A stretch of DNA of 10,359 bases from Cytophagales bacterium (GCA_014379925.1 JACMKY010000161.1:1-10359), one strand, 5' to 3'; positions 1 through 5,474 are shown, counted from the first letter of the stretch. Translations and numbers: made by a program. The notes: generated by a model not told the origin, from the sequence alone.

Positions 1-46
1 AGGAGTTTAGGAGTTTAGGAGTTTAGGAGTTTAGGAGTTTAGGAGT
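1..46. repeat. 8-bp tandem repeat (AGGAGTTT, about 5.75 copies)
   Basis: Five perfect copies of the octamer AGGAGTTT (1-40) are followed by a sixth truncated to AGGAGT (41-46). The array starts at the window edge, so the true copy number may be larger. It lies just 3' of the minus-strand GNAT gene that ends at 108. The unit is too short and lacks spacers, so it is not a CRISPR. Slippage-prone copy number is likely. Confidence 0.9.
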
Positions 47-104
47 AAGGGTTCTCTAGCCGCTCTTCTACTCCTAAACTCATAGACTCATAAACTCCTA
101 GACT
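12..104. repeat. Imperfect inverted repeat made of octamer arrays
   Basis: Positions 70-104 consist of octamers of the form CMTARACT (CCTAAACT, CATAGACT, CATAAACT, CCTAGACT). These are the inverted complement of the AGGAGTTT array. Arm 70-104 matches the reverse complement of 12-46 at 31 of 35 positions, with a 23-base loop (47-69). Transcribed from the GNAT gene leftwards, the RNA could fold into a long hairpin in the spacer to whatever lies left of the window. It might act as a terminator or a processing or stability element, although there is no T-run. Function is inferred only. Confidence 0.7.
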
Positions 105-107
105 CTG

Positions 108-845
108 TTAGGCGGATTGTTTTTGTTTAGTGAACAGCTGGGCGAAGGAACCGATGAGTTTTGCCAGCGACATGGCTTCCTCCGGTTGGGCCGCCGTTTT
201 CTTTTCCCGGTGGTAGCGCCGGGTGAGAATGCGCTCCTTGAGGCGCAACCACCGTTCGAACAAAGTGGCATCCTTGGTGAAGGTTCGTCCGGCGTCCTTC
301 TCTTCTTTGACTTCGGCGGGATCGAACAGCATCCCCGTGCAGAGGCAGTGCTTGTGGTTGGTACGGTTGAGGATGTCGTAGTTCACGCAACTGGAACAGC
401 CCTTCCAGAACGCTTCGTCGTCGGTCAGTTCGGAGAAGGTGACGGGTTGGTAACCCAGCGACGAGTTGATCTTCATCACGGCCAGGCTGGTAGTGAGGCC
501 GAATATCTTCGCCAGCGGGTACGTGGTCCGCGAGAGTTCAAACGCCTTTTCCTTGATGCGCTTGGCTACCCCGCTTTTGCGGTGCTCGGGATGGACGATC
601 AGCCCGGAATTGGCGACAAACTTCCCGTGACCCCAGGTTTCGACGTAACAGAAACCCACGAAACGGCCGGTCCGGTCGGTGGCGATGATGGCTTTGCCTT
701 CCAGCATCTTCTGGATGAGGTAATCGGGCGAACGCTTGGCGATGCCCGTACCACGCGCCTTGGCGCTTTCCTCCATTTGCTGGCAAATCTGATCAGCCAA
801 CCCGATGTGGGTGTAATTGGCAACCTGGACACTGTATTCGTTCAT
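108..845 (-). CDS. GNAT family N-acetyltransferase, arginine-cluster type
   Basis: Predicted 245-residue cytoplasmic acyl-CoA-dependent N-acyltransferase. The GNAT core covers about residues 5-135. Motif A is visible as GLIVHPEHRKSGVAKR (81-96), where R89-x-x-G92-x-A94 is the CoA pyrophosphate loop. The C-terminal part carries a cysteine cluster C150-x2-C153...C167-x-C169 that could bind a metal, then a basic tail. From memory of the family, this is the GNAT that Bacteroidota often encode directly beside argG, and it is a candidate for the first acylation of glutamate in arginine synthesis. That role is inference, and argG would have to lie left of the window. The ATG at 845 is chosen because residues typical of the family begin with MNEYSVQVANY. 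The frame stays open up to 1133, but that upstream part looks non-coding. No Shine-Dalgarno is seen, which is normal for the phylum. Confidence 0.88.
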   Translation of the reverse strand: MNEYSVQVANYTHIGLADQICQQMEESAKARGTGIAKRSPDYLIQKMLEGKAIIATDRTGRFVGFCYVETWGHGKFVANSGLIVHPEHRKSGVAKRIKEKAFELSRTTYPLAKIFGLTTSLAVMKINSSLGYQPVTFSELTDDEAFWKGCSSCVNYDILNRTNHKHCLCTGMLFDPAEVKEEKDAGRTFTKDATLFERWLRLKERILTRRYHREKKTAAQPEEAMSLAKLIGSFAQLFTKQKQSA

Positions 846-1111
846 TGAAATGGCGAGGGAAGAATGAGTTGAAAGGAATGAAACGGAAAGAGCCGAACTG
901 ACGATTTTCGAACCGGGACGCACGTCCACCGGGTAGGAAAGCCAACAACTGGAGATCGCAGTAAGGAAAAGGGGTCGGAGGTAGGTCGGCCGCGTAGGCA
1001 AACGGAAGTAGATCAGAACCTCAAGGGCCTGAACCGGGTGGGGGTGGTGTGGAAAAATGCAGCAGGGCAGTAACCTAGACCGGGCATTTTCGTGGCGTTG
1101 GTAATTTTTTG

Positions 1112-1144
1112 CAAATATTAGAAAACCAAACAATGGAATGCAAA
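1112..1144 (-). promoter_or_regulatory. Candidate Bacteroidota promoter for the GNAT gene
   Basis: On the minus strand TTTG (1144-1141) is followed after 20 nt by TAATATTTG (1120-1112). This is close to the Bacteroidota -33 TTTG / -7 TAnnTTTG pattern, but with one extra base inside the -7 element. Transcription would begin near 1105, giving a leader of about 260 nt before the ATG at 845. The match is by eye and moderate. Confidence 0.3.
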
Positions 1145-1154
1145 TCCCATTCCA
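1134..1154. promoter_or_regulatory. Inverted repeat TGGAATG-N7-CATTCCA
   Basis: Perfect 7-bp arms (1134-1140 and 1148-1154) surround a 7-bp centre. The dyad covers the candidate -33 element of the GNAT promoter, a common operator position. Read on the minus strand, the hairpin is followed by a T-rich stretch (TTGTTTGGTTTTC), so it could instead be a weak terminator or attenuator. The half-sites do not match the classical ArgR box, which has two close TGAAT/ATTCA halves. Confidence 0.4.
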
Positions 1155-1189
1155 ACTTTAATCGGGCGTTCGTCCGTCCGAAAAGTTGG
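1152..1189. promoter_or_regulatory. Strong stem-loop between divergent genes
   Basis: CCAACTTT (1152-1159) pairs perfectly with AAAGTTGG (1182-1189). Inside it, TCGGGCG (1162-1168) pairs with CGTCCGA (1175-1181) with one G-T wobble, leaving a 6-base loop and a 2-base AA bulge. That makes about 15 pairs in all. There is no clear T-run on either side. It shares bases 1152-1154 with the neighbouring TGGAATG dyad, so in RNA the two folds exclude each other. Confidence 0.5.
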
Positions 1190-1195
1190 GTATTT

Positions 1196-1215
1196 CGTCA
1201 AACGGCCGTTCGACG
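1196..1215. promoter_or_regulatory. 20-bp dyad, candidate operator
   Basis: The centre AACGGCCGTT (1201-1210) is a perfect palindrome, and outer CGTC (1196-1199) and GACG (1212-1215) extend it. Overall 18 of 20 positions are symmetric. It ends three bases before the TTG of the candidate plus-strand promoter at 1219, where an activator or repressor would be expected to bind. The regulator is unknown. Confidence 0.4.
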
Positions 1216-1218
1216 GGA

Positions 1219-1246
1219 TTGGTTCCGCCCAGGCGCGTTTATTTTG
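1219..1246 (+). promoter_or_regulatory. Candidate promoter for the ABC ATPase gene
   Basis: TTG (1219-1221) is separated by 18 nt from TATTTTG (1240-1246), close to the Bacteroidota TTTG / TAnnTTTG pattern with one base missing. Transcription would start near 1253, giving a leader of about 230 nt that contains the hairpin at 1396-1441. Confidence 0.3.
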
Positions 1247-1395
1247 ACTGCGTGAAATCGGACGGCTCATTGTCCGGTTACGATACAGCCAACGAATAAA
1301 AACAAGGCCTAGTTACTTAACAATCAGACTTTTATTAAAATGGCACGGATTTCCCTGGTTGGGTGGGGTGATCAAACCACGTGATTACGCGGGAG

Positions 1396-1441
1396 ACGGG
1401 GAGATTTTATCGGGGAAGTAATAAATCCCCGAAATCCCCGT
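1396..1441 (+). promoter_or_regulatory. Leader hairpin upstream of the ABC ATPase
   Basis: Two nested pairings form one long bulged stem. ACGGGGA (1396-1402) pairs with TCCCCGT (1435-1441), and TCGGGGA (1410-1416) with TCCCCGA (1426-1432), around an AT-rich 9-base loop. It ends 40 bases before the ATG at 1482 and has no T-run, so it looks more like a leader element affecting translation or mRNA stability than a terminator. No known riboswitch class is recognised. Confidence 0.45.
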
Positions 1442-1481
1442 ACTTCGCTGCGGCATTCATTCTTCCATTCCTCACGCATCC

Positions 1482-2144
1482 ATGCTTCAACTCAAAAACA
1501 TTTTCAAGTGGTACTCCGTCGGCTCGGCCCGGTCGTTTATCCTGCGCGACATCAACCTGCACATCCAGGAAGGCGAATTCGTCTCCATCATGGGGCCCTC
1601 GGGGTCGGGCAAATCCACCTTGCTGCACATCCTGGGCATGATGGACCAGCCCTCGGAGGGCGAGTATTACTTCCTTGACCAGCCCGTGCACGCCATCCGG
1701 GAAAAGCAGCGGTCGGAACTCTACAAGAAACACATCGGCTTCGTCTTCCAGGCCTACCACCTCATCGATGAGTTGACGGTGTACGAGAACATCGAGACGC
1801 CCCTGCTCTACCAGAACATCAAAGGGTCGGAGCGGTCGGCGATGGTGGCCGACATCCTTGACCGTTTTCAGATGGTGGGCAAGAAGGACTTGTTTCCCAA
1901 CCAACTCTCCGGTGGGCAGCAGCAGTTGGTGGGCATCGCCCGGGCGGTGATCACCAAACCCAAACTGATCCTGGCCGACGAACCCACCGGCAACCTGAAC
2001 TCCCGGCAGGGAGAGGAAATCATGGCACTCTTCACCACCCTCAACCGGGAAGGCACCACCATCGTGCAGGTGACCCACTCGGAGAAGAACGCCACGTTCG
2101 GCTCCCGCGTCGTCAACCTGCTCGACGGCCGGATCGAACTTTAA
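1482..2144 (+). CDS. ABC transporter ATP-binding protein (LolD/MacB/FtsE type)
   Basis: A 220-residue stand-alone nucleotide-binding subunit, the normal length for the family. It shows Walker A GPSGSGKS (38-45), Q-loop Q90 in GFVFQAYHL, signature LSGGQ (142-146), Walker B LILAD with catalytic E167 (162-167), the D-loop region TGNLNS, and H-loop H199. The DEPTGNLNS sequence and small size place it with ATPases that power FtsX-fold permeases for lipoprotein release, peptide or macrolide efflux, or cell-wall hydrolase control; which substrate is unknown. The usual Arg after LSGGQQQ is Leu149 here. No permease gene is adjacent. Unlinked FtsX-like permeases are common in Cytophagales, so a partner elsewhere in the genome is likely. 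The start at 1482 fits the family N-terminus and has no Shine-Dalgarno. Confidence 0.93.
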   Translation: MLQLKNIFKWYSVGSARSFILRDINLHIQEGEFVSIMGPSGSGKSTLLHILGMMDQPSEGEYYFLDQPVHAIREKQRSELYKKHIGFVFQAYHLIDELTVYENIETPLLYQNIKGSERSAMVADILDRFQMVGKKDLFPNQLSGGQQQLVGIARAVITKPKLILADEPTGNLNSRQGEEIMALFTTLNREGTTIVQVTHSEKNATFGSRVVNLLDGRIEL

Positions 2145-2145
2145 T

Positions 2146-2157
2146 CATTGATCAATG
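2146..2157. repeat. 12-bp perfect palindrome after the ATPase stop
   Basis: CATTGATCAATG begins two bases after the TAA at 2142-2144 and is exactly self-complementary. It may be chance, a protein site, or part of the mRNA 3' end. Confidence 0.4.
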
Positions 2158-2262
2158 GACGGGGGCCCGGCAGACGGAGAAAATTGCGCAAAAGGTACCC
2201 GGTAAGGATTGCCCGGAAGTGCCTCGGCAGACCCGCGAAATTCTGGCTATCTTGTCCCACTG

Positions 2263-2313
2263 AAACGGCTGGCCCGGATTGCGAAAGCGTCGGAAAGCGG
2301 ACCAGCCGTTTTT
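2263..2313 (+). terminator. Probable intrinsic terminator after the ABC ATPase
   Basis: AAACGGCTGG (2263-2272) pairs perfectly over 10 bp with CCAGCCGTTT (2302-2311), which runs into a five-T tail (2309-2313). The 29-base loop is long but can fold further. It lies about 120 bp past the ATPase stop and just before the next gene's start at 2357, so it should separate the two transcripts. Confidence 0.55.
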
Positions 2314-2356
2314 GCTCCTCCTCCGGAAAAGTGGACGAGGCAACCCCCTTACCGCT

Positions 2357-3052
2357 ATGTCACGCAAACCGAACGCCCGCGGAACCGTCCTTTTCCTGCT
2401 GTGCCTGGCTCAGTTGCCCGCCTTGGCGGGGCCACCGCCGGACTCCACGGCCAGCAGACCGAACCCCCGACTGGGTTTGGTGCTGGGTTTCGACAACCGT
2501 TTCTCCTTCGTCAGGGAATCGCCGGTTCGGATTTACGGCCTCAATGTCGGGGTCAAATACCACCGCTCCCGTTTCGGGCTGGGTGGTTACACCCTGCGGA
2601 AAGACTACCGGGACCACACCTACGTCTCGGTTCGGAACCGCCAGGACACCGTAAGGCCCTGCCTGAACCTTGCTTTCGCAACGCCCAATTTTACTTATAC
2701 TTTTTTCAACTCCCGCTGGGTGGAGTTGTGCGCTCCGCTCGAGGTGGGCGTGGGCAACAGCCACTTCACGCTTTTCAATACCCGACAGGAAGTGATTCGG
2801 GAGCGCAGAGGGTTGTTCGTTCCCGCCGCCGCCGGGCTGGGCATGCTGGTGAAACCCACGCGCTGGGTGGGTTTCAGTGCCGCCGCCGGCTACCGCAAAT
2901 CGCTGCTGGAAACTGATTTCAAAGGCGACTTTGACGGATGGTACTACTGCTACCGGGTCAATGTATTCCTGGGCAACCTCCTCGACGATTACCGGCAACA
3001 ACGGGAACGCAAACGGTACAAAGCCGCCATTCCCCCCTCGCCGGAGTTCTGA
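2357..3052 (+). CDS. Secreted hypothetical protein, probably outer-membrane/beta-rich
   Basis: A 231-residue protein whose family I do not recognise. The ATG at 2357 is chosen because the protein then opens with a clear signal peptide: basic SRKPNAR, hydrophobic VLFLLCLAQL, then a likely cleavage at ALA|G (24/25). The frame is open upstream to 2279 (26 extra residues), but this would bury the signal peptide and run into the terminator. The mature part alternates polar and aromatic/hydrophobic residues in short strands (for example LGLVLGFDNRFSF, GLNVGVKYH, AAAGLGMLV, VGFSAAAGYR) ending in an aromatic strand YYCYRVNVFLG. This suggests a small beta-barrel or beta-sandwich in the envelope. A basic tail (RQQRERKRYK) follows. 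It sits alone between a terminator and ribE. Confidence 0.75.
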   Translation: MSRKPNARGTVLFLLCLAQLPALAGPPPDSTASRPNPRLGLVLGFDNRFSFVRESPVRIYGLNVGVKYHRSRFGLGGYTLRKDYRDHTYVSVRNRQDTVRPCLNLAFATPNFTYTFFNSRWVELCAPLEVGVGNSHFTLFNTRQEVIRERRGLFVPAAAGLGMLVKPTRWVGFSAAAGYRKSLLETDFKGDFDGWYYCYRVNVFLGNLLDDYRQQRERKRYKAAIPPSPEF

Positions 3053-3104
3053 AGAACGGTGCGCCGGCACTTCGCTGGCATCGTCAGAAGCCTCACCCGA
3101 GCCA

Positions 3105-3130
3105 GACTTGGCCGGGCAGTACCCGGAGTC
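3105..3130 (+). other. Hairpin downstream of the secreted protein gene
   Basis: CCGGG (3112-3116) and CCCGG (3122-3126) pair around a 5-base loop, extended by GACT (3105-3108) and AGTC (3127-3130) after a 3-base bulge. It lies about 50 bp past the stop at 3052. There is no T-run behind it, so it is at best a mRNA 3' end structure. Confidence 0.3.
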
Positions 3131-3137
3131 AGTAAAC

Positions 3138-3164
3138 TTGTTCCCAAATAAAGTTGTTAGCTTG
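3138..3164 (+). promoter_or_regulatory. Weak candidate promoter for riboflavin synthase
   Basis: TTG (3138-3140), 17 nt, then TAGCTTG (3158-3164) loosely resembles the Bacteroidota promoter, with the -7 element imperfect. The following leader of about 50 nt is pyrimidine-rich and has no FMN riboswitch. Confidence 0.2.
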
Positions 3165-3218
3165 TCGTCTTAGATTCGACCCTAACCTTATTCAGGAACC
3201 GTACTCACTCCCTCTCCC

Positions 3219-3812
3219 ATGTTCACCGGCATCATCGAATCCGTAGGCGAAGTGGTCGGCATCGAGCCGGGCGGCACCAACCTGACGTTCACCATCCAAT
3301 CCGAGCTGGCACCCGAACTGAAGGTGGACCAGAGCGTGTCGCACAACGGGGTGTGCCTCACCGTAACGGACACGGGTCCGGATCGGTACCGGGTAACGGC
3401 CGTGGACGAAACGCTGCAGAAAACCAACCTGGGCGAGTGGAAAACCGGCACCAAAGTCAATCTGGAGCGGTGCCTGCCCGCCAACGGTCGCTTTGACGGC
3501 CATATCGTACAGGGCCACGTGGACCAGACGGCCGTCTGTACGGCCGTGCAGTCCCGGGACGGGAGCTGGCTCTACGACTTCGCCTACGACGCCGGGACGG
3601 GAAACTTCACGGTGGAAAAGGGCTCCATCAGCGTCAATGGCGTCAGCCTGACGGTATTCAACGCCACCGATTCCTCTTTTCGGGTTGCCATCATTCCCTA
3701 CACCTACGCGCACACGAACTTCCACGCCCTGCGGATAAGCGATCGGGTCAATTTAGAGTTCGATATCCTGGGTAAATACCTGCAAAAAATCGTCACCCGT
3801 CACTTTAAGTAG
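3219..3812 (+). CDS. ribE: Riboflavin synthase, alpha chain
   Basis: A 197-residue cytosolic enzyme that converts two 6,7-dimethyl-8-ribityllumazine molecules into riboflavin plus the pyrimidine precursor, the last step of riboflavin synthesis. The length is typical. Two lumazine-binding repeats are visible. Repeat 1 starts with the invariant MFTGIIE and contains SHNGVCLTV (41-49). Repeat 2 starts near QGHVDQTA (98-105) and contains KGSISVNGVSLTV (134-146), followed by IPYTYAHTNF (159-168) and the C-terminal helix VNLEFDILGKYLQKI (177-191). No other riboflavin gene is nearby, so the pathway is dispersed in this genome. The start is fixed by the invariant N-terminus. The gene is called ribC or ribE depending on species. 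Confidence 0.96.
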   Translation: MFTGIIESVGEVVGIEPGGTNLTFTIQSELAPELKVDQSVSHNGVCLTVTDTGPDRYRVTAVDETLQKTNLGEWKTGTKVNLERCLPANGRFDGHIVQGHVDQTAVCTAVQSRDGSWLYDFAYDAGTGNFTVEKGSISVNGVSLTVFNATDSSFRVAIIPYTYAHTNFHALRISDRVNLEFDILGKYLQKIVTRHFK

Positions 3813-3817
3813 TTTTT

Positions 3818-3848
3818 TGCCGTTTTGGTGAGTTACCTATCCGTTATT
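3818..3848 (+). promoter_or_regulatory. Candidate LytTR-type direct repeat
   Basis: CCGTT occurs at 3820-3824 and again at 3841-3845, exactly 21 bp apart, in the contexts TGCCGTTTTG and ATCCGTTATT. LytTR-domain regulators generally bind two short direct repeats with a GTT core, about two helical turns apart. The pair lies just upstream of a LytTR regulator gene and its candidate promoter, suggesting autoregulation. The fit to the published degenerate consensus is partial. Confidence 0.3.
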
Positions 3849-3861
3849 TTTGCTGGTAACT
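3831..3861. other. Inverted repeat AGTTACC-N17-GGTAACT
   Basis: Perfect 7-bp arms at 3831-3837 and 3855-3861 are followed by the T-rich stretch GGTTTTAATTTTG. It could be a weak terminator for ribE, or a dyad operator overlapping the promoter of the response regulator gene. The two readings cannot be separated from sequence. Confidence 0.35.
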
Positions 3862-3866
3862 GGTTT

Positions 3867-3874
3867 TAATTTTG
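3867..3874 (+). promoter_or_regulatory. Consensus -7 element before the LytTR regulator
   Basis: TAATTTTG matches the Bacteroidota -7 consensus TAnnTTTG exactly and ends six bases before the ATG at 3881. The nearest TTTG upstream (3849-3852) is only 14 nt away, shorter than usual. If used, the transcript would start at or very near the ATG, that is, leaderless or nearly so. Confidence 0.3.
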
Positions 3875-3880
3875 CCTGGT

Positions 3881-4567
3881 ATGAATTGCATTATCGTGGA
3901 TGACGAAGAAATGTCCCGCACCATTGTCAAGCATTTCGTGGAGCAAACCTCCAGCCTCCAACTGCTCCGCGTGTACAAGGATGCCATTGAAGCGTCAAAT
4001 TTCCTGCGGGAGAATCCGGTAGACCTGCTTTTCCTGGACGTTGAAATGCCCAAGATGTCGGGCATCGACTTGTTGAAAGTACTCACCACGCGACCGGAAG
4101 TGATCCTGATCACTTCCAAAACCGAGCACGCCGTGGAGGCTTTCGAGTACAGCGTAACCGACTACCTGGTGAAACCCATCACGTACCCGCGCTTCCTGCA
4201 GGCAGTGGAAAAAGCCCGGCAAAAGTTGGAAGGCCGGGGCGTTCAACCCGAACCGCCCATTGACATCTACATCCGAACCGACTCTAAAATTGTGAAGGTC
4301 AGCCTCAAGGATTTGCTCTACGTGGAAGCGCTGACCGATTACGTCGTCTTGCACACCGAGCAAAACCAGTACATCGCCCACTCCTCGATGAAAGGAATCG
4401 AGAAAAAACTGACCGCCCGGGAATTTATTCGCATTCACCGTTCCTACATCGTAAACCTGACCAAAATCGATTCCATCAAAAAATTATCGGTTTTGATCAA
4501 CAAGAAATCCATTCCCATCGGGACCTCCTACAAGGAAGGTTTCATCAAACGGTTGAACATCCTGTAA
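3881..4567 (+). CDS. LytTR family response regulator
   Basis: A 228-residue transcription factor: an N-terminal receiver domain (about 1-118) and a C-terminal LytTR DNA-binding domain (about 128-226). The receiver has the acidic pair D7/D8, phospho-acceptor D53 (FLDVEMP), the Ser/Thr switch at S79 (LITSK) and invariant K98 (LVKPI). The LytTR part shows the typical YVEALTDYVVLHT and FIRIHRSYIVNL segments. No histidine kinase is adjacent. This is the orphan type, with AVEAFEYSVTDYLVKP, that is widespread in Cytophagales. The ATG at 3881 is preferred because it starts MNCIIVDDEE as in the family; a TTG three codons upstream (3872) lies inside the -7 element. The next gene begins 81 bp downstream with no terminator between, so read-through into the PASTA genes is possible. 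Confidence 0.93.
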   Translation: MNCIIVDDEEMSRTIVKHFVEQTSSLQLLRVYKDAIEASNFLRENPVDLLFLDVEMPKMSGIDLLKVLTTRPEVILITSKTEHAVEAFEYSVTDYLVKPITYPRFLQAVEKARQKLEGRGVQPEPPIDIYIRTDSKIVKVSLKDLLYVEALTDYVVLHTEQNQYIAHSSMKGIEKKLTAREFIRIHRSYIVNLTKIDSIKKLSVLINKKSIPIGTSYKEGFIKRLNIL

Positions 4568-4648
4568 AAATTCCTTCCGCCGGGCTGCGCGATAACCAGT
4601 CAAAAATCGTCAAATTGCGCTTTTCGGCCTTCCCGTTGCTCAGTTTGC

Positions 4649-5422
4649 ATGAAAGTAGTTCAACTCCGTACCGTTCGCGACGTGCTGATTCACCTCGGTA
4701 CGATGGCAAGCCTGCTGATCAGCCTGTTTCTGGGTTTCTTTTTCCTCTACCTGCCCGCCATCACCCACCCGGGCGAAAAGGTGTTGGTGCCCGACCTGAA
4801 GGGAATGACGCTGAAAGCGGGAAGCGAATTTCTTGCCGACCGCGACCTGCGCTACGAGGTGAGTGATTCCAGCTACGTTCCCAAAGCCAGGCCGTTGACC
4901 ATTCTTTCGCAGTTTCCCCAGCCCGGCGACCAGGTGAAGGCCGACCGGAAAATTTTCGTCACCATCACGACGTTCAATCCCCCGGAGGTGCCGATGCCCG
5001 ACTTGCTGGGCCTTCCGCTCCGGAGCGCGGATATGCAGCTGCAAAGTGCCGGCTTGCAGCGGGGCAACATCCGGTACGTGCCCGAGTTCAGTTCCAACGT
5101 GCTCCGGCAGGAATACGGCGGCCAACCCATTGCCAGGCAAGCGAAAATCCCCAAGGGTGCCCGCGTGGACCTGGTGCTGGGTGACGGAATCGGGCCCAGC
5201 GAATTTGCGGTTCCCGGCGTGGTGGGCAAGCCGCGGGCGGAAGCGGAAATCCTGCTGCGCGGTTCGGGTTTGCGGCTCCGAACCCGCTACGACTACGGCA
5301 GCGGCGGCCAACCGGGCACGGTCGTCCGGCAACAACCCGCCCCCCGGCCCGACAGCGTGGTGACCATCCGGCGGGGCCAAACGATTACCCTCTGGGTAGC
5401 GGCGGATTCACTGAACCGGTAG
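4649..5422 (+). CDS. PASTA domain membrane protein, copy 1
   Basis: A 257-residue single-pass membrane protein. A short basic cytoplasmic N-terminus (1-12) precedes one transmembrane helix (about 14-37, with the core LISLFLGFFFLYLPA). Three extracytoplasmic PASTA domains follow, at about 45-108, 113-178 and 185-251. Each opens with a VPDL/MPDLLG/VPGVVG motif followed by a helix and ends in a hydrophobic strand. PASTA domains bind cell-wall muropeptides or serve as spacers. In Bacteroidota, such kinase-less PASTA proteins are common, often near ddl and an RluA-type pseudouridine synthase, and neither is seen here. The gene is paralogous to the next one. The start at 4649 gives the expected topology. 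Confidence 0.9.
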   Translation: MKVVQLRTVRDVLIHLGTMASLLISLFLGFFFLYLPAITHPGEKVLVPDLKGMTLKAGSEFLADRDLRYEVSDSSYVPKARPLTILSQFPQPGDQVKADRKIFVTITTFNPPEVPMPDLLGLPLRSADMQLQSAGLQRGNIRYVPEFSSNVLRQEYGGQPIARQAKIPKGARVDLVLGDGIGPSEFAVPGVVGKPRAEAEILLRGSGLRLRTRYDYGSGGQPGTVVRQQPAPRPDSVVTIRRGQTITLWVAADSLNR

Positions 5423-5442
5423 CCGATGGTCAGTCTGCCCGT

Positions 5443-5474
5443 AAACTCATCGACTCATCAACCCATCCACTCCC
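5443..5474 (+). repeat. Octamer-period repeat between the PASTA genes
   Basis: Four degenerate octamers in a row, AAACTCAT, CGACTCAT, CAACCCAT and CCACTCCC, fill most of the 53-bp gap between the two PASTA genes and end one base before the ATG at 5476. They belong to the same octamer family as the arrays at 70-104 (ACTCATAA/ACTCCTAA), in the same orientation. Confidence 0.5.

Larger units (their letters stand above)
846..1481. other. 636-bp divergent intergenic region, regulatory
   Basis: No convincing gene lies between the minus-strand GNAT start (845) and the plus-strand ABC ATPase start (1482). The half next to the GNAT (846-1105) would be a long leader if transcription starts near 1105. 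It keeps an open frame in the GNAT phase, but the predicted peptide is low-complexity and family-untypical. The centre (1112-1246) is dense with dyads and two candidate divergent promoters, listed separately. The part from 1250 to 1395 shows only a small CGGAC/GTCCG hairpin (1259-1276). A larger hairpin (1396-1441) sits just before the ATPase. Confidence 0.7.

Noticed and set aside
1..46. CRISPR array
   Set aside because: The repeat unit is 8 bp, contiguous, with no spacers and no cas genes.
117..848. 243-codon plus-strand open frame opposite the GNAT gene
   Set aside because: It is antisense to a clear GNAT family protein and its own translation shows no family motifs; high GC makes long shadow frames common.
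846..1133. N-terminal extension of the GNAT frame by 96 residues
   Set aside because: The extension has no recognisable domain or signal peptide, and known family members begin at MNEY-like sequences, so the ATG at 845 is used.
1134..1154. ArgR operator
   Set aside because: The half-sites GGAATG/CATTCC with a 7-bp gap do not fit the classical ARG box spacing or sequence, so only a generic dyad is claimed.
2360..3070. 236-codon minus-strand frame opposite the secreted protein gene
   Set aside because: The plus-strand product has a clean signal peptide and beta-like pattern; the minus frame has none and runs across the intergenic region.
3053..3218. FMN riboswitch upstream of riboflavin synthase
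   Set aside because: The conserved RFN blocks are not seen and the region is short and pyrimidine-rich.
3872..3880. TTG start of the response regulator
   Set aside because: It would add three residues not typical of the family and lies within a consensus -7 element; the ATG at 3881 is better.
4640..5380. 246-codon minus-strand frame opposite PASTA copy 1, and a similar one at 5458-6129
   Set aside because: Both are mirror images of the PASTA genes; their similarity to each other follows from the duplication on the plus strand.
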